A DNA stretch of 64,000 nucleotides from Rhodoferax sp. (lineage in GTDB: Bacteria; Pseudomonadota; Gammaproteobacteria; Burkholderiales; Burkholderiaceae_C). Below the pieces are notes generated by a model, which was not told the DNA's origin, did not search any database, and was given only the letters and a program-made list of their open reading frames with translations. This document shows positions 18,468 through 27,874 of this stretch, in pieces. Within the stretch, counting starts at the first letter, position 1. The number at the start of each line of letters is the position of its first letter. The DNA lies in the NCBI GenBank assembly GCA_031291305.1, contig JARLJH010000014.1, forward strand, positions 62,001 through 126,000. The letters run 5' to 3'. A program made the position numbers and the translations under genes.

Positions 18468-20564
18468 ATGACGACAGACTACGCTGTGCAGGGCCCCGTC
18501 GCCGTGCTCACGCTCAACAACCCGCCGGTCAATGGCATGGGGCTCGCCACTCGCGTGGCATTGACCGACGGTCTGGCCCGCGCGCTGGCCGATGAGACCG
18601 TCAAGGCCATCGTGATTACTGGTGCTGGCAAGGCATTCTCGGGTGGGGCCGATATCACCGAATTTGGTTCGCCCAAAGCCTTTGCCGAGCCGAATCTGCT
18701 CAGCGTGATTTTGGCCATTGAGGCATCGACCAAGCCGGTGATCGCCGCTGTTCACACGGTGTGCATGGGGGGCGGGCTGGAGCTGGCGCTGGGCTGTAAT
18801 TACCGCATTGCCGCCCCTGGCTGCAATGTGGCGTTGCCAGAGGTCAAACTCGGTCTGGTGCCCGGTGCCGGTGGCACGCAGCGCCTGCCACGCGCGCTGG
18901 GTGTGGAGCCCGCGCTGAACCTGATCGTTAGCGGCGAGCAGGTCAAGAGCGAACTGCTGGCTATGCTGCCGGGCCAGCAGCTGTTTCAGAAGATTGCAGC
19001 GTCACCCGAGACCCTGATGGCCGAGGCGCTGGTCTTTGCTGCAGAGGTAGCTGATGTGCGCCCATTGCCACAGGTGCGCAAGCTGCCCAGCCGCCACCCG
19101 CAGGGTGATGCTTACTTTCAGTTTGCCCGCAACATGGTCAAGGGCATGGCCAAGAATTTCCCCGCTCCGGTCAAGTGTGTTGACATGGTTGAGGCTTCGA
19201 CCAAAAACAAGTTTGACGACGGCATGGCCCTGGAGCGCGAAACCTTCTTGAACCTGATGTGGACGCCTGAGCACCGCGCACTCAGACACTTGTTTCTGGC
19301 CGAGCGTGCTGCGTCAAAAGTGCCTGATGTCCCCGTCGATACACCACTGCGAGATATCAAATCGGTAGCAATCATCGGCGCGGGAACCATGGGGGGCGGC
19401 ATTGCCATGAACTTCCTGAATGCCGGTGTGCCGGTGAAGATGCTGGAGATGAAGCAAGAGGCGCTGGACCGGGGACTCGCCACCATCCGCAAAAACTACG
19501 AAGCCCAAGTGGCCAAGAAAAAGCTCAAGCAAGACAAGTACGAGCAGCGCATGGCCCTGCTGTCCACCACGCTGAGCTATGACGACCTGACTGATGCCGA
19601 CCTGGTGATCGAGGCGGTGTTTGAAGACATCGGCGTGAAAGAAGCCGTGTTCAAAGAGCTGGACCGCGTGGTGAAACCCGGCGCGATTTTGGCTTCCAAC
19701 ACCTCCACGCTGGACCTGAACAAAATCGCCAGCTTCACCCAGCGTCCGCAAGACGTGGTGGGCCTGCACTTCTTCAGCCCGGCCAATGTGATGAAGCTGC
19801 TGGAAGTGGTGCGCGGCGAGAAAACCGCCAAAGACGTGCTGGCCACCGTGATGAGCCTGGCCAAAAAGATCAAGAAAACCGCCGTGGTGTCGGGCGTGTG
19901 TGACGGCTTCATCGGCAACCGCATGATCGAGCAATACGGCCGTCAAGGCGGTTTCCTGCTGGACGAAGGCTGCACCCCGGCGCAGGTGGACAAGGCCATG
20001 GAAAAATTTGGCATGGCCATGGGACCCTTCCGCATGAGCGACCTGGCTGGCAACGACATTGGCTGGGCCATCCGCAAGCGCCGCTACACCGAGCAGCCCG
20101 ACATGAAATACAGCAAAACCGCCGACCTGCTGTGTGAAAAAGGCCGCTTTGGCCAGAAGACAGGCGCGGGCTGGTATGACTACGTGCCCGGCAAGCGCGA
20201 TGCCATCCCGAATGCTGAAGTGGTCAAAATGATCGAAGACCACCGCGCCGCACTGGGCATCACGCCGCGCAAGATTTCGGACGAAGAAATCGTCCAGCGC
20301 CTGGTGTTCAGCCTGGTCAACGAAGCCGCCCACATTCTGGAAGAAGGCATTGCCAACAAGGCCAGCGACATCGACGTGGTCTACATCTTTGGCTACGGTT
20401 TCCCGGTGTACCGCGGTGGCCCGATGAACTACGCCAACGAAGTCGGCCTGTTCAACGTGGTGCAAGCCATGAAGCGTTTTGCCCAGAACCCGCTGGACGA
20501 TGCCAAGTTCTGGCAGCCTGCGCCGCTGTTGGTCAAGCTCGTGGCCGAGTCCGGTAATTTGTAA
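18468..20564 (+). CDS. fadB: Bifunctional enoyl-CoA hydratase / 3-hydroxyacyl-CoA dehydrogenase
   Basis: 698 residues, alpha subunit of the fatty-acid oxidation complex. An N-terminal crotonase domain (about 1-190) has [11 protein letters not shown] and the oxyanion region [10 protein letters not shown]. The NAD-binding domain starts at about 298 with [18 protein letters not shown] and continues with [10 protein letters not shown] and the catalytic-region [15 protein letters not shown]. Two C-terminal 3HCDH repeats follow ([27 protein letters not shown]). Hydrates trans-enoyl-CoA and oxidises the product. Followed by the thiolase gene. A TetR-like palindrome lies just upstream. Confidence 0.93.
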   Translation: MTTDYAVQGPVAVLTLNNPPVNGMGLATRVALTDGLARALADETVKAIVITGAGKAFSGGADITEFGSPKAFAEPNLLSVILAIEASTKPVIAAVHTVCMGGGLELALGCNYRIAAPGCNVALPEVKLGLVPGAGGTQRLPRALGVEPALNLIVSGEQVKSELLAMLPGQQLFQKIAASPETLMAEALVFAAEVADVRPLPQVRKLPSRHPQGDAYFQFARNMVKGMAKNFPAPVKCVDMVEASTKNKFDDGMALERETFLNLMWTPEHRALRHLFLAERAASKVPDVPVDTPLRDIKSVAIIGAGTMGGGIAMNFLNAGVPVKMLEMKQEALDRGLATIRKNYEAQVAKKKLKQDKYEQRMALLSTTLSYDDLTDADLVIEAVFEDIGVKEAVFKELDRVVKPGAILASNTSTLDLNKIASFTQRPQDVVGLHFFSPANVMKLLEVVRGEKTAKDVLATVMSLAKKIKKTAVVSGVCDGFIGNRMIEQYGRQGGFLLDEGCTPAQVDKAMEKFGMAMGPFRMSDLAGNDIGWAIRKRRYTEQPDMKYSKTADLLCEKGRFGQKTGAGWYDYVPGKRDAIPNAEVVKMIEDHRAALGITPRKISDEEIVQRLVFSLVNEAAHILEEGIANKASDIDVVYIFGYGFPVYRGGPMNYANEVGLFNVVQAMKRFAQNPLDDAKFWQPAPLLVKLVAESGNL

Positions 20565-20569
20565 GAAAT

Positions 20570-20622
20570 CCGCTTTTAGCCCAGGTAAATTAAAGGCTAG
20601 TAGCTATCAATTTAATAATTTT
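20570..20622 (-). repeat. Short palindromic repeat between fadB and fadA
   Basis: Reverse-strand copy, both halves well kept: AAATTGATAGCTACTAGCCT and CTGGGCTAAAAGCGG. It lies in the 120-base fadB-fadA spacer. Confidence 0.7.
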
Positions 20623-20684
20623 GCAGGACAAGCCGCAGCCCGATGAAATGGGTCAGCGCTGTCCTCAATACTTTGGAGATCACC

Positions 20685-21860
20685 ATGACATCCGCAGTAA
20701 TCGTTTCCACCGCCCGCACCCCCTTGGCCAAAAGCTGGAAGGGCTCTTTCAACATGACCCACGGGGCCACGCTGGGCGGCCACGCGGTCGAGCACGCCAT
20801 CCAACGTGCAGGCATTGAGGCCGCCGAGGTGGAAGACGTGATCATGGGCTGTGCCCTGCCCGAAGGCGCGACCGGCTCCAACATCGCGCGTCAAATTGCC
20901 TTGCGCGCAGGCTGCCCGGTCAGTGTGTCGGGCATGACGGTCAATCGCTTCTGCTCTTCAGGACTGCAAGCCATTGCGCTGGCTTCCCAACGCATCATCG
21001 CCGGGGAGGGCGACACCTACGTGGCCGGTGGCGTGGAGAGCATCTCCTGCGTGCAGCAAGAACTCAACAAACACATGATCACCGACCCGTGGCTGCTCAA
21101 AAACAAACCAGGGATCTACTGGGACATGCTGCAAACCGCTGAAAACGTCGCTAAGCGCTACAACATCAGCCGCGAAGCCATGGACGAGTACGGCGCCGCC
21201 AGCCAGCAAAAAGCCACTGCGGCGCTGGAAGCCGGTCTGTTCACCGCCGAGATCGCCCCTATCACCGTCACCATGGGCGTGGCTGACAAGGTGATGGGTT
21301 TGACGACCAAAGAAGTGACCGTCAGCCAGGACGAAGGCATCCGCCCCGGCACCACTTACGACGGCATCAAGGGTCTGCGCTCGGCCATGCCCGGTGGCCT
21401 GGTCACTGCCGGCAACGCCAGCCAGTTCTCTGACGGTGCGGGTGCCATGGTGGTGATGGACGAGGTGGTGGCGCAGCGCAAGGGCTTGCAGCCGTTGGGT
21501 CGCTTTTTGGGCTTTGCCGTGGCGGGTTGCGAGCCGGATGAAATGGGCATTGGCCCGGTGTTTGCCATCCCCAAGGTGCTGGGCCGTCTGGGCCTGACGG
21601 TGAACGACATCGACCTGTGGGAACTCAACGAAGCCTTCGCCGTGCAGGTGATCTACTGCCGCGACAAGCTCGGCATTGACAACGCCCGCCTCAACGTCAA
21701 CGGCGGTGCCATCGCGGTGGGCCACCCCTACGGCGTGAGCGGCCAGCGCCTGACCGGCCATGCCCTGATCGAAGGCAAACGCCGCAGTGCCAAGCGCGTG
21801 GCGGTGACCATGTGCATCGGCGGCGGCATGGGGGCTTGCGGGGTGTTTGAAGTCTTGTAA
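20685..21860 (+). CDS. fadA: Acetyl-CoA acyltransferase (3-ketoacyl-CoA thiolase)
   Basis: 391 residues from the ATG at 20685, which follows TTGGAGATCACC. It carries the nucleophile Cys90 in [10 protein letters not shown], the second site [17 protein letters not shown] and the C-terminal catalytic Cys in [12 protein letters not shown]. Cleaves 3-ketoacyl-CoA with CoA, the last step of beta-oxidation. It partners the upstream FadB. Strictly, an acetyl-CoA acetyltransferase is also possible, since both share these motifs. Confidence 0.92.
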   Translation: MTSAVIVSTARTPLAKSWKGSFNMTHGATLGGHAVEHAIQRAGIEAAEVEDVIMGCALPEGATGSNIARQIALRAGCPVSVSGMTVNRFCSSGLQAIALASQRIIAGEGDTYVAGGVESISCVQQELNKHMITDPWLLKNKPGIYWDMLQTAENVAKRYNISREAMDEYGAASQQKATAALEAGLFTAEIAPITVTMGVADKVMGLTTKEVTVSQDEGIRPGTTYDGIKGLRSAMPGGLVTAGNASQFSDGAGAMVVMDEVVAQRKGLQPLGRFLGFAVAGCEPDEMGIGPVFAIPKVLGRLGLTVNDIDLWELNEAFAVQVIYCRDKLGIDNARLNVNGGAIAVGHPYGVSGQRLTGHALIEGKRRSAKRVAVTMCIGGGMGACGVFEVL

Positions 21861-21861
21861 T

Positions 21862-21907
21862 TTGATAGCGCTTGGCCTATGTAAAACGTGGGCTGCGGGT
21901 GGATTTT
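21862..21907 (+). repeat. Short palindromic repeat, intergenic copy
   Basis: Forward copy starting right after the fadA stop: TTTGATAGCGCTTGGCC half and GTGGGCTGCGGGTGGA half. Confidence 0.55.
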
Positions 21908-21940
21908 GTGTGTACACCATTGGCACTGGGGCGAATGCTT

Positions 21941-21998
21941 CCGCGGCTGTCCCCCGCCCAAACGCTTGCGCATTTGGGCTCCTCCTTGATGCCGCTGC
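21941..21998 (+). repeat. CCGCGGCTG...GATGCCGCTGC element, copy 1
   Basis: CCGCGGCTGTCCCCCGCCC (21941-21959), then a small CCCAAA/TTTGGG hairpin, then GGGCTCCTCCTTGATGCCGC (from 21976). The same two blocks occur on the opposite strand at 22096-22140 with a shorter hairpin between them. Confidence 0.75.
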
Positions 21999-22069
21999 AC
22001 CATCCGCCCCAGCGCCAACGGTGTCGAGATTTGGGTGGTATTCGAGGCATGAAATCCAAAACAGCCTCA

Positions 22070-22167
22070 GGAATCAGGTCGGCGGTGCGCTCAGCGCAGC
22101 GGCATCAAGGAGGAGCCCGCAGGGCGGGGAACAGCCGCGGAGCTGAGTGCGCCGTCGGCCTGATTCC
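22070..22167 (-). repeat. Palindrome-bounded element, copy 2 of the CCGCGGCTG element
   Basis: The core 22096-22140 is the reverse complement of copy 1, apart from its centre (GCCCGCAGGGC hairpin). It is enclosed by 26-base inverted arms, 22070-22095 and 22142-22167 (GCTGAGTGCGCCGTCGGCC on the right), with about three mismatches. The arms suggest the unit is a small mobile or mobilisable element without a gene. Confidence 0.7.
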
Positions 22168-22235
22168 CACCACGCAAGGTGGCCGCACCTGAATGCCATC
22201 TGCAGCCATAACAGGATAGATGAATAGGTGACAAA

Positions 22236-24110
22236 ATGAACTTCAGAACCACCCTTGATTTCTTGCTGCACGACTGGCTCAACGTGAACACGCTCACCGA
22301 ACGCGAGCGTTTTGCCGACCACAGTTGCGACACCTTCGACGCGGTGCTCGACACCTGCGAACGCATCGCTCGCGACAAGTTTGCCCCGTTCAACCGCCTG
22401 GTGGACACTCAGGAGCCGCGCACCGAAACACTGCCCGACGGCAACCTGCGCGTGGTCTTGCCTCAAGCCACCGCAGATGCCTACCGCGCTTATGCCGACT
22501 CCGGCATGCTCAGCGCTGCGCAAAGTTACGAGCTGGGCGGCATGCAGCTGCCGTATGTGGTGGAGGCTGCGGCCAACGCCTTTTTTGGCAGGGCCTCGGT
22601 CAGCATTGGTTTTGGCCTGCTGACGGCGGGCAACGCCAACCTGCTGATGGCGCACGGCACACCGCTGCAACAGCAAGTGTTTGCCGCCAACGAATTTTCT
22701 GGCCGCTGGTCGGGCACCATGTGTTTGAGCGAGCCGCAAGCCGGCTCGTCCTTGAGCGACGTGGCCACCCGCGCCGTGCCCGATGGCGCGGATCATGCCG
22801 ACGACCCGCTGGGCCCACGCTACCGCCTCAAAGGCAACAAAATGTGGATTTCTGCCGGTGATCACGAGCTGACCGAGAACATCGTCCACCTGGTGCTGGC
22901 CAAAATCCCCGATGCGGATGGCAAGCTGCCCGCCGGGGTGAAGGGCATTTCGCTCTTCATCGTGCCCAAGTTCCTGGTGACCCCACAGGGTGAGGTCACA
23001 GCCACGCGCAACGACGTGGCCCTGGCCGGGCTCAACCACAAGCTCGGCTGGCGCGGCACCACCAACACGCTGCTCAACTTTGGCGAAGGCAAATACCCGG
23101 TCAACGGCCAGGCTGGTGCGGTCGGCTACCTGGTTGGCCAGCCTGGGCGCGGCTTGTCGTACATGTTCCACATGATGAACGAAGCCCGCATCGGTGTTGG
23201 CATGGCCGCCACCATGCTTGGCATGGCGGGCTATGAAGCCGCGCTGGACTACGCCAAAAACCGTCCCCAGGGTCGCCCGCTGGGGGCCAGTGGCAAAGAT
23301 GCGTCCGCGCCTCAGGTGCGCATCATCGAACACGCCGATGTCAAACGCATGCTGCTGGCGCAAAAAGCCTATTGCGAAGGCGCGCTGGCCTTGGAACTCT
23401 ATTGCGCCCGTCTGGTGGACGAGCAACACACCGCCGTGCCTGAAGCCGCCGACGAGGCCCGTCTGCTGCTGGAAGTGCTGACCCCCATCGCCAAAAGCTG
23501 GCCCAGCGAATGGTGTCTGGAAGCCAACAGCCTGGCCATCCAGGTGCACGGGGGCTACGGCTACACGCGCGACTTCCCGGTGGAACAATATTGGCGCGAC
23601 AACCGCCTGAACATGATCCACGAAGGCACCCACGGCATCCAGGCCATGGATTTGCTGGGCCGCAAGGTGCTGATGGAAGAGAGCAGGGGCCTGAAACTGC
23701 TGGCGGCGCGCATGCTGGCGACGGCACAAGCTGCAGATACCCTGGCTGCCGGGCTGGGTGCTGAGCAGGCTAAAGCCTTGCGCCAGCAAGCCGCCGCGCT
23801 GCGTGATGCCCTCCAACAAGTTGGTGAGGCCACCCAGGCCGCCTGGGCCAGCGGCAACCCGACCCAAGCGCTGGCCAATGCCGTGCCCTACCTGCAAGCC
23901 TTCGGTCACACCGTGTTGGCCTGGGTCTGGCTCGATGTGGCGCTGGCGGTGCTGCGTCTGGATGCTTCTGTTTTAGTAGCTACAAGTCGAGGTAAATTAA
24001 GGGCTACAGCCTATTTTTATCACTATGAATTGCCTAAGATCGGGGCCTGGCTGCAGGTGGTGAAGACCGCTGATTTGACCTGCGCGCAGATGGGGGAGGA
24101 TGAGTTTTGA
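22236..24110 (+). CDS. Acyl-CoA dehydrogenase with C-terminal extension
   Basis: 624 residues, the long AcdA/DmdC-like group rather than the ~380-residue short-chain type. FAD-dependent desaturation of acyl-CoA. Seen: an N-terminal helical domain, then the flavin-contact segment MCLSEPQAGSSLSDV (about 168-182), RYRLKGNKMWISAGDHEL, SYMFHMMNEARIGVGM, and the block VHGGYGYTRDFPVEQYWRD followed by IHEGTHGIQAMDLLGRKV, which contains the likely catalytic Glu. Residues about 578-595 are encoded by a short palindromic repeat. It follows fadBA in the same direction and supplies the first step of the cycle they complete. Confidence 0.9.
   Translation: MNFRTTLDFLLHDWLNVNTLTERERFADHSCDTFDAVLDTCERIARDKFAPFNRLVDTQEPRTETLPDGNLRVVLPQATADAYRAYADSGMLSAAQSYELGGMQLPYVVEAAANAFFGRASVSIGFGLLTAGNANLLMAHGTPLQQQVFAANEFSGRWSGTMCLSEPQAGSSLSDVATRAVPDGADHADDPLGPRYRLKGNKMWISAGDHELTENIVHLVLAKIPDADGKLPAGVKGISLFIVPKFLVTPQGEVTATRNDVALAGLNHKLGWRGTTNTLLNFGEGKYPVNGQAGAVGYLVGQPGRGLSYMFHMMNEARIGVGMAATMLGMAGYEAALDYAKNRPQGRPLGASGKDASAPQVRIIEHADVKRMLLAQKAYCEGALALELYCARLVDEQHTAVPEAADEARLLLEVLTPIAKSWPSEWCLEANSLAIQVHGGYGYTRDFPVEQYWRDNRLNMIHEGTHGIQAMDLLGRKVLMEESRGLKLLAARMLATAQAADTLAAGLGAEQAKALRQQAAALRDALQQVGEATQAAWASGNPTQALANAVPYLQAFGHTVLAWVWLDVALAVLRLDASVLVATSRGKLRATAYFYHYELPKIGAWLQVVKTADLTCAQMGEDEF
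23969..24020 (+). repeat. Short palindromic repeat within the acyl-CoA dehydrogenase gene
   Basis: Forward copy with halves TTTTAGTAGCTACAAG and AAGGGCTACAGCCTATTTTT. It encodes VATSRGKLRATAYF in the final helical region. Same codon phase as the other coding copies. Confidence 0.75.
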
Positions 24111-24242
24111 TCGATGCAACTACCGGCATTTAGCCTTCGGTGTAAGGCGTGCTTCACGACTTTCCCTTCACGTCGGTTGAATCCACGGCGGCACACACCG
24201 GCGCGATCACACCGGTTGATACCCATGTAGGCCGAAGTTAGT

Positions 24243-24398
24243 TCAGGAGATGCGCAGCGCCCCCAGTCCAAGCAGTCCGACCAACCCGACAGCGATCAAA
24301 TACATCGCCACGATGAAGTTCAAGAGTTTGGGCATCAGCAGAACCAGGATGCCAGCGATGAGGGAGATCAGGGGAGTCAGACCAAGGTGAATGTGCAT
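24243..24398 (-). CDS. DUF3096 small membrane protein, copy 1
   Basis: 51 residues from the ATG at 24398; a longer frame to 24500 adds a polar stretch not seen in the family. The two hydrophobic segments joined by the LLMPKLLNFIVAMYLIAVGLVGL pattern are typical of DUF3096, short two-helix inner-membrane proteins of unknown role. A close paralogue lies at 27875-28030. Convergent with the acyl-CoA dehydrogenase gene and divergent from yitT-like. Confidence 0.82.
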   Translation of the reverse strand: MHIHLGLTPLISLIAGILVLLMPKLLNFIVAMYLIAVGLVGLLGLGALRIS

Positions 24399-24559
24399 AA
24401 GAAGGTCAGTGTGCGAAAAGGTAAAAGGGGAGCGATTTTCGTCTTGAAATGTTCGATTTGCATCTGGATCGGTGGCGTTTCCCTGGAAAGCTTGCGTCAA
24501 AATGTGAGGTCGCAGTCCAGCGGCCCGTGTTTGGCATAGCCCGTGCTTACCAAAGTTTC

Positions 24560-25204
24560 ATGACTGACAAATCCACAGAAGCCTCCAGCCCCAATCCCGC
24601 TTTCCCAAGACTGATCGCCCACGGTTGGCTGGATGACGCACATGCCATGGTGATTGGTGTGCTGTTTGTGACCTTGGGCATGACCATGTTTGCCCATGTC
24701 GGCTTGTTAACCGGTGGCGTAGCGGGAGCGGCGTTTTTGCTGCATTACGCATTGGGCTGGAACTTGTCGCTGTGCTTTCTGGTCCTGAGCATGCCTTTTT
24801 TCTGGCTCAGCTGGAAGCGTCTGGGGCCGGAGTTCACCTTGAAGAGCATGCTGTCGGTGCTCATGGTGTCGGTGTGTACGGCTTTTGCGCCCAAAGTGGT
24901 GCGCTTTGAAGTGATTGACCCCTGGGTCGCCAGCGTTTTGGGCGGTTTTCTCATTGGCATGGGTTTGCTGGCCTTATTGCGCCACCATGCCAGCGTGGGT
25001 GGGGTGAATATCCTGGCGCAGTGGTTGCAGCAAACGCGGGGCATCAGCGCGGGCAAGGTGCAGATGGCGGTGGATGTGGTTGTTGTCGTCACGGCGCTGG
25101 CGGTGGTGAGTCCGATACGGTTGATCCAGTCCATTGTGTCGGCGGTCATCATCAGTGCCGTGCTGGTGCTTAACCACAAGCCCGGACGCTATTTGGGGGT
25201 ATAA
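24560..25204 (+). CDS. YitT family membrane protein
   Basis: 214 residues from the ATG at 24560; the open frame begins earlier but the extra residues are not family-like. Five or six membrane helices, with the YitT marks HVGLLTGGVAGAAFLLHY and LRHHASVGGVNILAQWLQQ. Bacterial YitT proteins are suspected membrane transporters, but no substrate is established. No strong ribosome site. Confidence 0.85.
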   Translation: MTDKSTEASSPNPAFPRLIAHGWLDDAHAMVIGVLFVTLGMTMFAHVGLLTGGVAGAAFLLHYALGWNLSLCFLVLSMPFFWLSWKRLGPEFTLKSMLSVLMVSVCTAFAPKVVRFEVIDPWVASVLGGFLIGMGLLALLRHHASVGGVNILAQWLQQTRGISAGKVQMAVDVVVVVTALAVVSPIRLIQSIVSAVIISAVLVLNHKPGRYLGV

Positions 25205-25479
25205 ATCAATAGGGCCAACTGTCTGGCCATCCATGTGCACGGCGGCTAAGGCGACACGGTTGCTGGCGATGGCAGCACCATGGCTAGCTGCTACATTCAA
25301 GGCCTTTAGGGCAAAAGCGCTGACGTTTGCAGCCTGGCTTGTCCAACTGACCCGACCACCCCCGTTTACAACCATGACGCCACGAGACATCATCGACAAA
25401 GTCGCTGCCAGCTTGGCGAATTCACAAATAACCGTGCGGGCGGTATTGAGCCCGACCAGGCGGAGCCCTTGGCCCCATC
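25205..25479. other. 275-base spacer with a possible acyl-CoA dehydrogenase gene remnant
   Basis: Bases 25217-25250 resemble part of the acyl-CoA dehydrogenase gene at 23523-23560: GCCAAC, CTGGCCATCCA, GTGCACGG and GGCTA blocks in the same order. In frame they give NCLAIHVHGG then a stop, against NSLAIQVHGGYGYTR. The match is too short to be sure. A short palindromic repeat follows at 25278-25325. A 39-codon frame from 25373 into the next gene is not recognisable. Confidence 0.35.
25278..25325 (+). repeat. Short palindromic repeat, intergenic copy
   Basis: Forward copy: ATGGCTAGCTGCTACATT half and TTTAGGGCAAAAGCGCTGA half. Confidence 0.55.
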
Positions 25480-26166
25480 ATGATTTCTGAAGTTGGTGTT
25501 CCAAGCTACTGGTACCTGATCACGCGTTTTGGTGAGGCCCAAAACCTGCTGCCTGCGGCCTTGTGGGTTTGCCTGGCGCTGGTACGCGCAGAGGCGACGC
25601 GGCCATTGGGCTACAGGTGGTTGCTGGGGCTGGCGCTGGTTGCGTTGCTGGATACGGCCTCCAAGGTGGCTTTTATCGGCTGGGGCATGGGGGTGGCGCG
25701 CTGGAACTTCACTGGTTTCTCGGGGCACGCGATGTTCTCGGCGGCCGTTTATCCGCTGCTGATGACCACGTTGACAGCCAGACTGGCGCCGGTCTGGCAA
25801 AGGGTTGCGCTCGGCTGTGGGTTTGCGTTGGCCGCATTGGTGGGGGTGTCGCGGGTGATGGTGGACGCTCATTCAGTCTCTGAGGTGGTTCTGGGCTTGC
25901 TGCTAGGCAGTGCGGTGACGCTGCTGGCGATCTTGCAAGCGGGTCTGCCGCAGGTGGTGTGGCGTCTGTATGTGCCGGTGCTGCTGGGTGTCTGGATGGT
26001 GGTGGCCCCGCTGGTGGCGCCACCCTTGCCGACGCACTGGATGGTGACCCGACTGGCGCTGTTGCTGTCGGGACATGTCCGTCCCTATACCCGGCTTGAC
26101 ATGCTTCGCGGCGCGCGCCGAAAGACGCCGCCAGTTCATCAGCCTCAACCCATCGCGCCTGGCTGA
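25480..26166 (+). CDS. PAP2-family membrane phosphatase-like protein
   Basis: 228 residues with about six helices. It contains the PAP2 cores FTGFSGHAMFSAAVYP (the SGH motif) and GVSRVMVDAHSVSEVVLG (SR...H...S/D-E). These are the second and third phosphatase motifs, acting on lipid or soluble phosphates at the membrane. The first motif (KxxxxxxRP) is not clear, and the final Asp of motif three appears as Ser-Glu, as in a subgroup of PAP2-like proteins. The polar tail (after about 200) is rich in Arg and Pro. Confidence 0.75.
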   Translation: MISEVGVPSYWYLITRFGEAQNLLPAALWVCLALVRAEATRPLGYRWLLGLALVALLDTASKVAFIGWGMGVARWNFTGFSGHAMFSAAVYPLLMTTLTARLAPVWQRVALGCGFALAALVGVSRVMVDAHSVSEVVLGLLLGSAVTLLAILQAGLPQVVWRLYVPVLLGVWMVVAPLVAPPLPTHWMVTRLALLLSGHVRPYTRLDMLRGARRKTPPVHQPQPIAPG

Positions 26167-26224
26167 GCACAATCTGCGACCAACCGCAGCGTCGGCGCAG
26201 CCTTATGGATATATGATTATTTTT

Positions 26225-26542
26225 ATGCTGACACACATCGTTTTCTGGAAACTCAAGGACCACGCCGAAGGCGCGGACAAGGCCGTCAATATTGCCAAGG
26301 CCAGGGTGCTGTTGGAGTCCTGCGCCAAGCTCACGCCCGGTATTCACCGTTTCGAGGCGGCCATGGCGCAGCCAGGGCATGAGTGCACGTATGACCTGTT
26401 GCTCAATGCGGTGTTTGAAGACGCTGAGGCACTGCAGGCCTATCAAAACCACCCCGATCACGTGGCCATCAAGCCGTTCATGCGTGCCATCGTGCAGGAG
26501 CGCCAGTGCATGGACTACAGTTCTCCAGCGCCGCTGGTATGA
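26225..26542 (+). CDS. Dabb (stress-responsive A/B barrel) domain protein
   Basis: 105 residues from the ATG at 26225 (26213 is also possible). Single Dabb domain: MLTHIVFWKLKDHAEG start, TPGIHRFEAAMAQPG, YDLLLNAVFED and YQNHPDHVAIKPFM, which includes the conserved HPxH motif. Such ferredoxin-like dimers occur in stress proteins and some cyclases; no reaction is assigned. Its stop overlaps the next start (ATGA). Confidence 0.87.
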   Translation: MLTHIVFWKLKDHAEGADKAVNIAKARVLLESCAKLTPGIHRFEAAMAQPGHECTYDLLLNAVFEDAEALQAYQNHPDHVAIKPFMRAIVQERQCMDYSSPAPLV

Positions 26543-27198
26543 AGCAGGCATCGAATCCGCAGGTCACACCGGCACCTTATGCGCTGCGCGTGTTGCTGTC
26601 GCGCCCGGCGTTTTGGGGCAGTTTGCTGTTGGGCGTGGTGGTGGCGTGGATCGTGCCAGCGCAGGCAGCGCAACCCTGGCTGCCCAAGGTGATCATCGGC
26701 TGGAACCTTGGGGCAGGGGTATTCCTGGTGTTTTCCGCCTGGCATATTTTTAGCAAGCCACGCACCAGTGTCCAGGCGCTGGCCACGAAGCAGCAAGCTG
26801 GCAAGTGGCTGGTGTTGGGTATGGCTGTGGTGGCAGGGCTGCTGTGCCTGGGCGTGACCATGGCCGAGCTGTCGGTGGCCAGAGAGTTTCAGGGGCCTGC
26901 GCGCATGGCGCATACGATCCTGGCAGGCATGACCTTGGTCACCACCTGGGCCGTGACGCAGGTGGTCTTTGCACTGCACTATGCACAGGCCTATTTCTAC
27001 GAGCATGAGCAGGCTACCCATGATTACCGTGACTTTCTGGCCTTGTCCATCGGACTGGGAACGCTGGGTCGTTCTGGCAGGGACAGCCTGATCAGCCCCG
27101 AACTGCAGTGGGTGGGCAAGTTGCAGCGTGTGATGGCGGTAGCGTTCATCGTGACCTTGCTGGTGATGGCAGCCAATATCGTCTCTGTGCTGCCTTAA
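26539..27198 (+). CDS. DUF1345 membrane protein, divergent copy
   Basis: 219 residues from the ATG at 26539. Five or six helices. It shares RVLLSRPAFWGSLLLG, IIGWNLGAGVFLV, TMAELSVAREF and WAVTQVVFALHYAQAYF with the next gene, so the two are tandem duplicates. The C-terminal part differs: the family FPGT...PDYxDFLYFAxVIGTS stretch is replaced by THDYRDFLALSIGLGTLGRS. It starts within the Dabb stop codon and ends directly before the second copy. Function unknown. Confidence 0.8.
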   Translation: MKQASNPQVTPAPYALRVLLSRPAFWGSLLLGVVVAWIVPAQAAQPWLPKVIIGWNLGAGVFLVFSAWHIFSKPRTSVQALATKQQAGKWLVLGMAVVAGLLCLGVTMAELSVAREFQGPARMAHTILAGMTLVTTWAVTQVVFALHYAQAYFYEHEQATHDYRDFLALSIGLGTLGRSGRDSLISPELQWVGKLQRVMAVAFIVTLLVMAANIVSVLP

Positions 27199-27867
27199 AT
27201 GGAAAATTCGCCCTACGTCTTGCGTGTGTTGCTGGCGCGGCCCAGGTTGTGGAGTTGTCTGGTAACGGGATTTCTGACAGCTTTTTTTATTCCGCAGGAA
27301 TGGGTGCACCAGTGGGTGACACGCGCCATCATCGGCTGGAACGTGGGGGCATTGGTGTATTTGGTGCTGGCGGCCAAGATGATGTTCTGGTCATCACTGG
27401 AGCGGATGCATGCACGTGCGATGCAGGAAGACGACGGCAAGTTTCTGGTTCTGATGTTGGTGGTGACATCCGCCATGATGTGTGTCGGAGCCATTGTGGC
27501 CGAGTTGTCGGTCGTGAAAGACCTCACCGGTGATTTGCGTCACGCCCACGTGGCGCTGGCCGCGCTGACGCTGGCGACTTCCTGGACGTTCACGCAGGTG
27601 ATGTTTGCGCTGCACTACGCGCATGATTTTTATGTGTCAGAAAACCACGGCGAGACCGGCGGACTGAAGTTTCCGGGCACCGCGACGCCAGACTATGCAG
27701 ACTTTTTGTACTTTGCCATCGTGATTGGCACATCGGCGCAAACGGCCGATGTGAGCTTCAGCAGTCGCAAGATGCGCCGCACCGGCATCTTGCACTGTGT
27801 GCTGGCTTTCTTTTTCAACACCACGCTGCTGGCGTTGACAATCAATATTGCCTCCAGCCTGTTTTGA
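27199..27867 (+). CDS. DUF1345 membrane protein, canonical copy
   Basis: 222 residues, six helices, with the full family pattern: IIGWNVGALVYLVLAA, AELSVVKDLTG, TFTQVMFALHYAHDFY, TPDYADFLYFAIVIGTSAQTADVSF and the closing NTTLLALTINIASSLF. Its ATG follows the stop of the first copy without a gap. Function unknown in the family. Convergent with the second DUF3096 gene, 7 bases away. Confidence 0.87.
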   Translation: MENSPYVLRVLLARPRLWSCLVTGFLTAFFIPQEWVHQWVTRAIIGWNVGALVYLVLAAKMMFWSSLERMHARAMQEDDGKFLVLMLVVTSAMMCVGAIVAELSVVKDLTGDLRHAHVALAALTLATSWTFTQVMFALHYAHDFYVSENHGETGGLKFPGTATPDYADFLYFAIVIGTSAQTADVSFSSRKMRRTGILHCVLAFFFNTTLLALTINIASSLF

Positions 27868-27874
27868 GTGCGCT

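Larger units (their letters stand above)
21861..22235. other. 375-base non-coding spacer fadA to acyl-CoA dehydrogenase
   Basis: No gene supported. It holds one short palindromic repeat (21862-21907) and two opposed copies of a different element (21941-21998 and 22070-22167). I see no terminator with a T-run, so the dehydrogenase gene may or may not share the fadBA transcript. Confidence 0.65.

Noticed and set aside
19314-20465. 383-codon frame opposite fadB
   Set aside because: Antisense shadow of a well-conserved enzyme with no recognisable motif.
22070-22167. Insertion sequence
   Set aside because: It has inverted arms but no transposase frame and is under 100 bases; kept only as a repeat.
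22074-23909. 611-codon open frame on the minus strand opposite the acyl-CoA dehydrogenase gene
   Set aside because: His/Gly/Gln/Arg-rich shadow of a high-G+C gene with no family motif; the plus strand has a complete enzyme.
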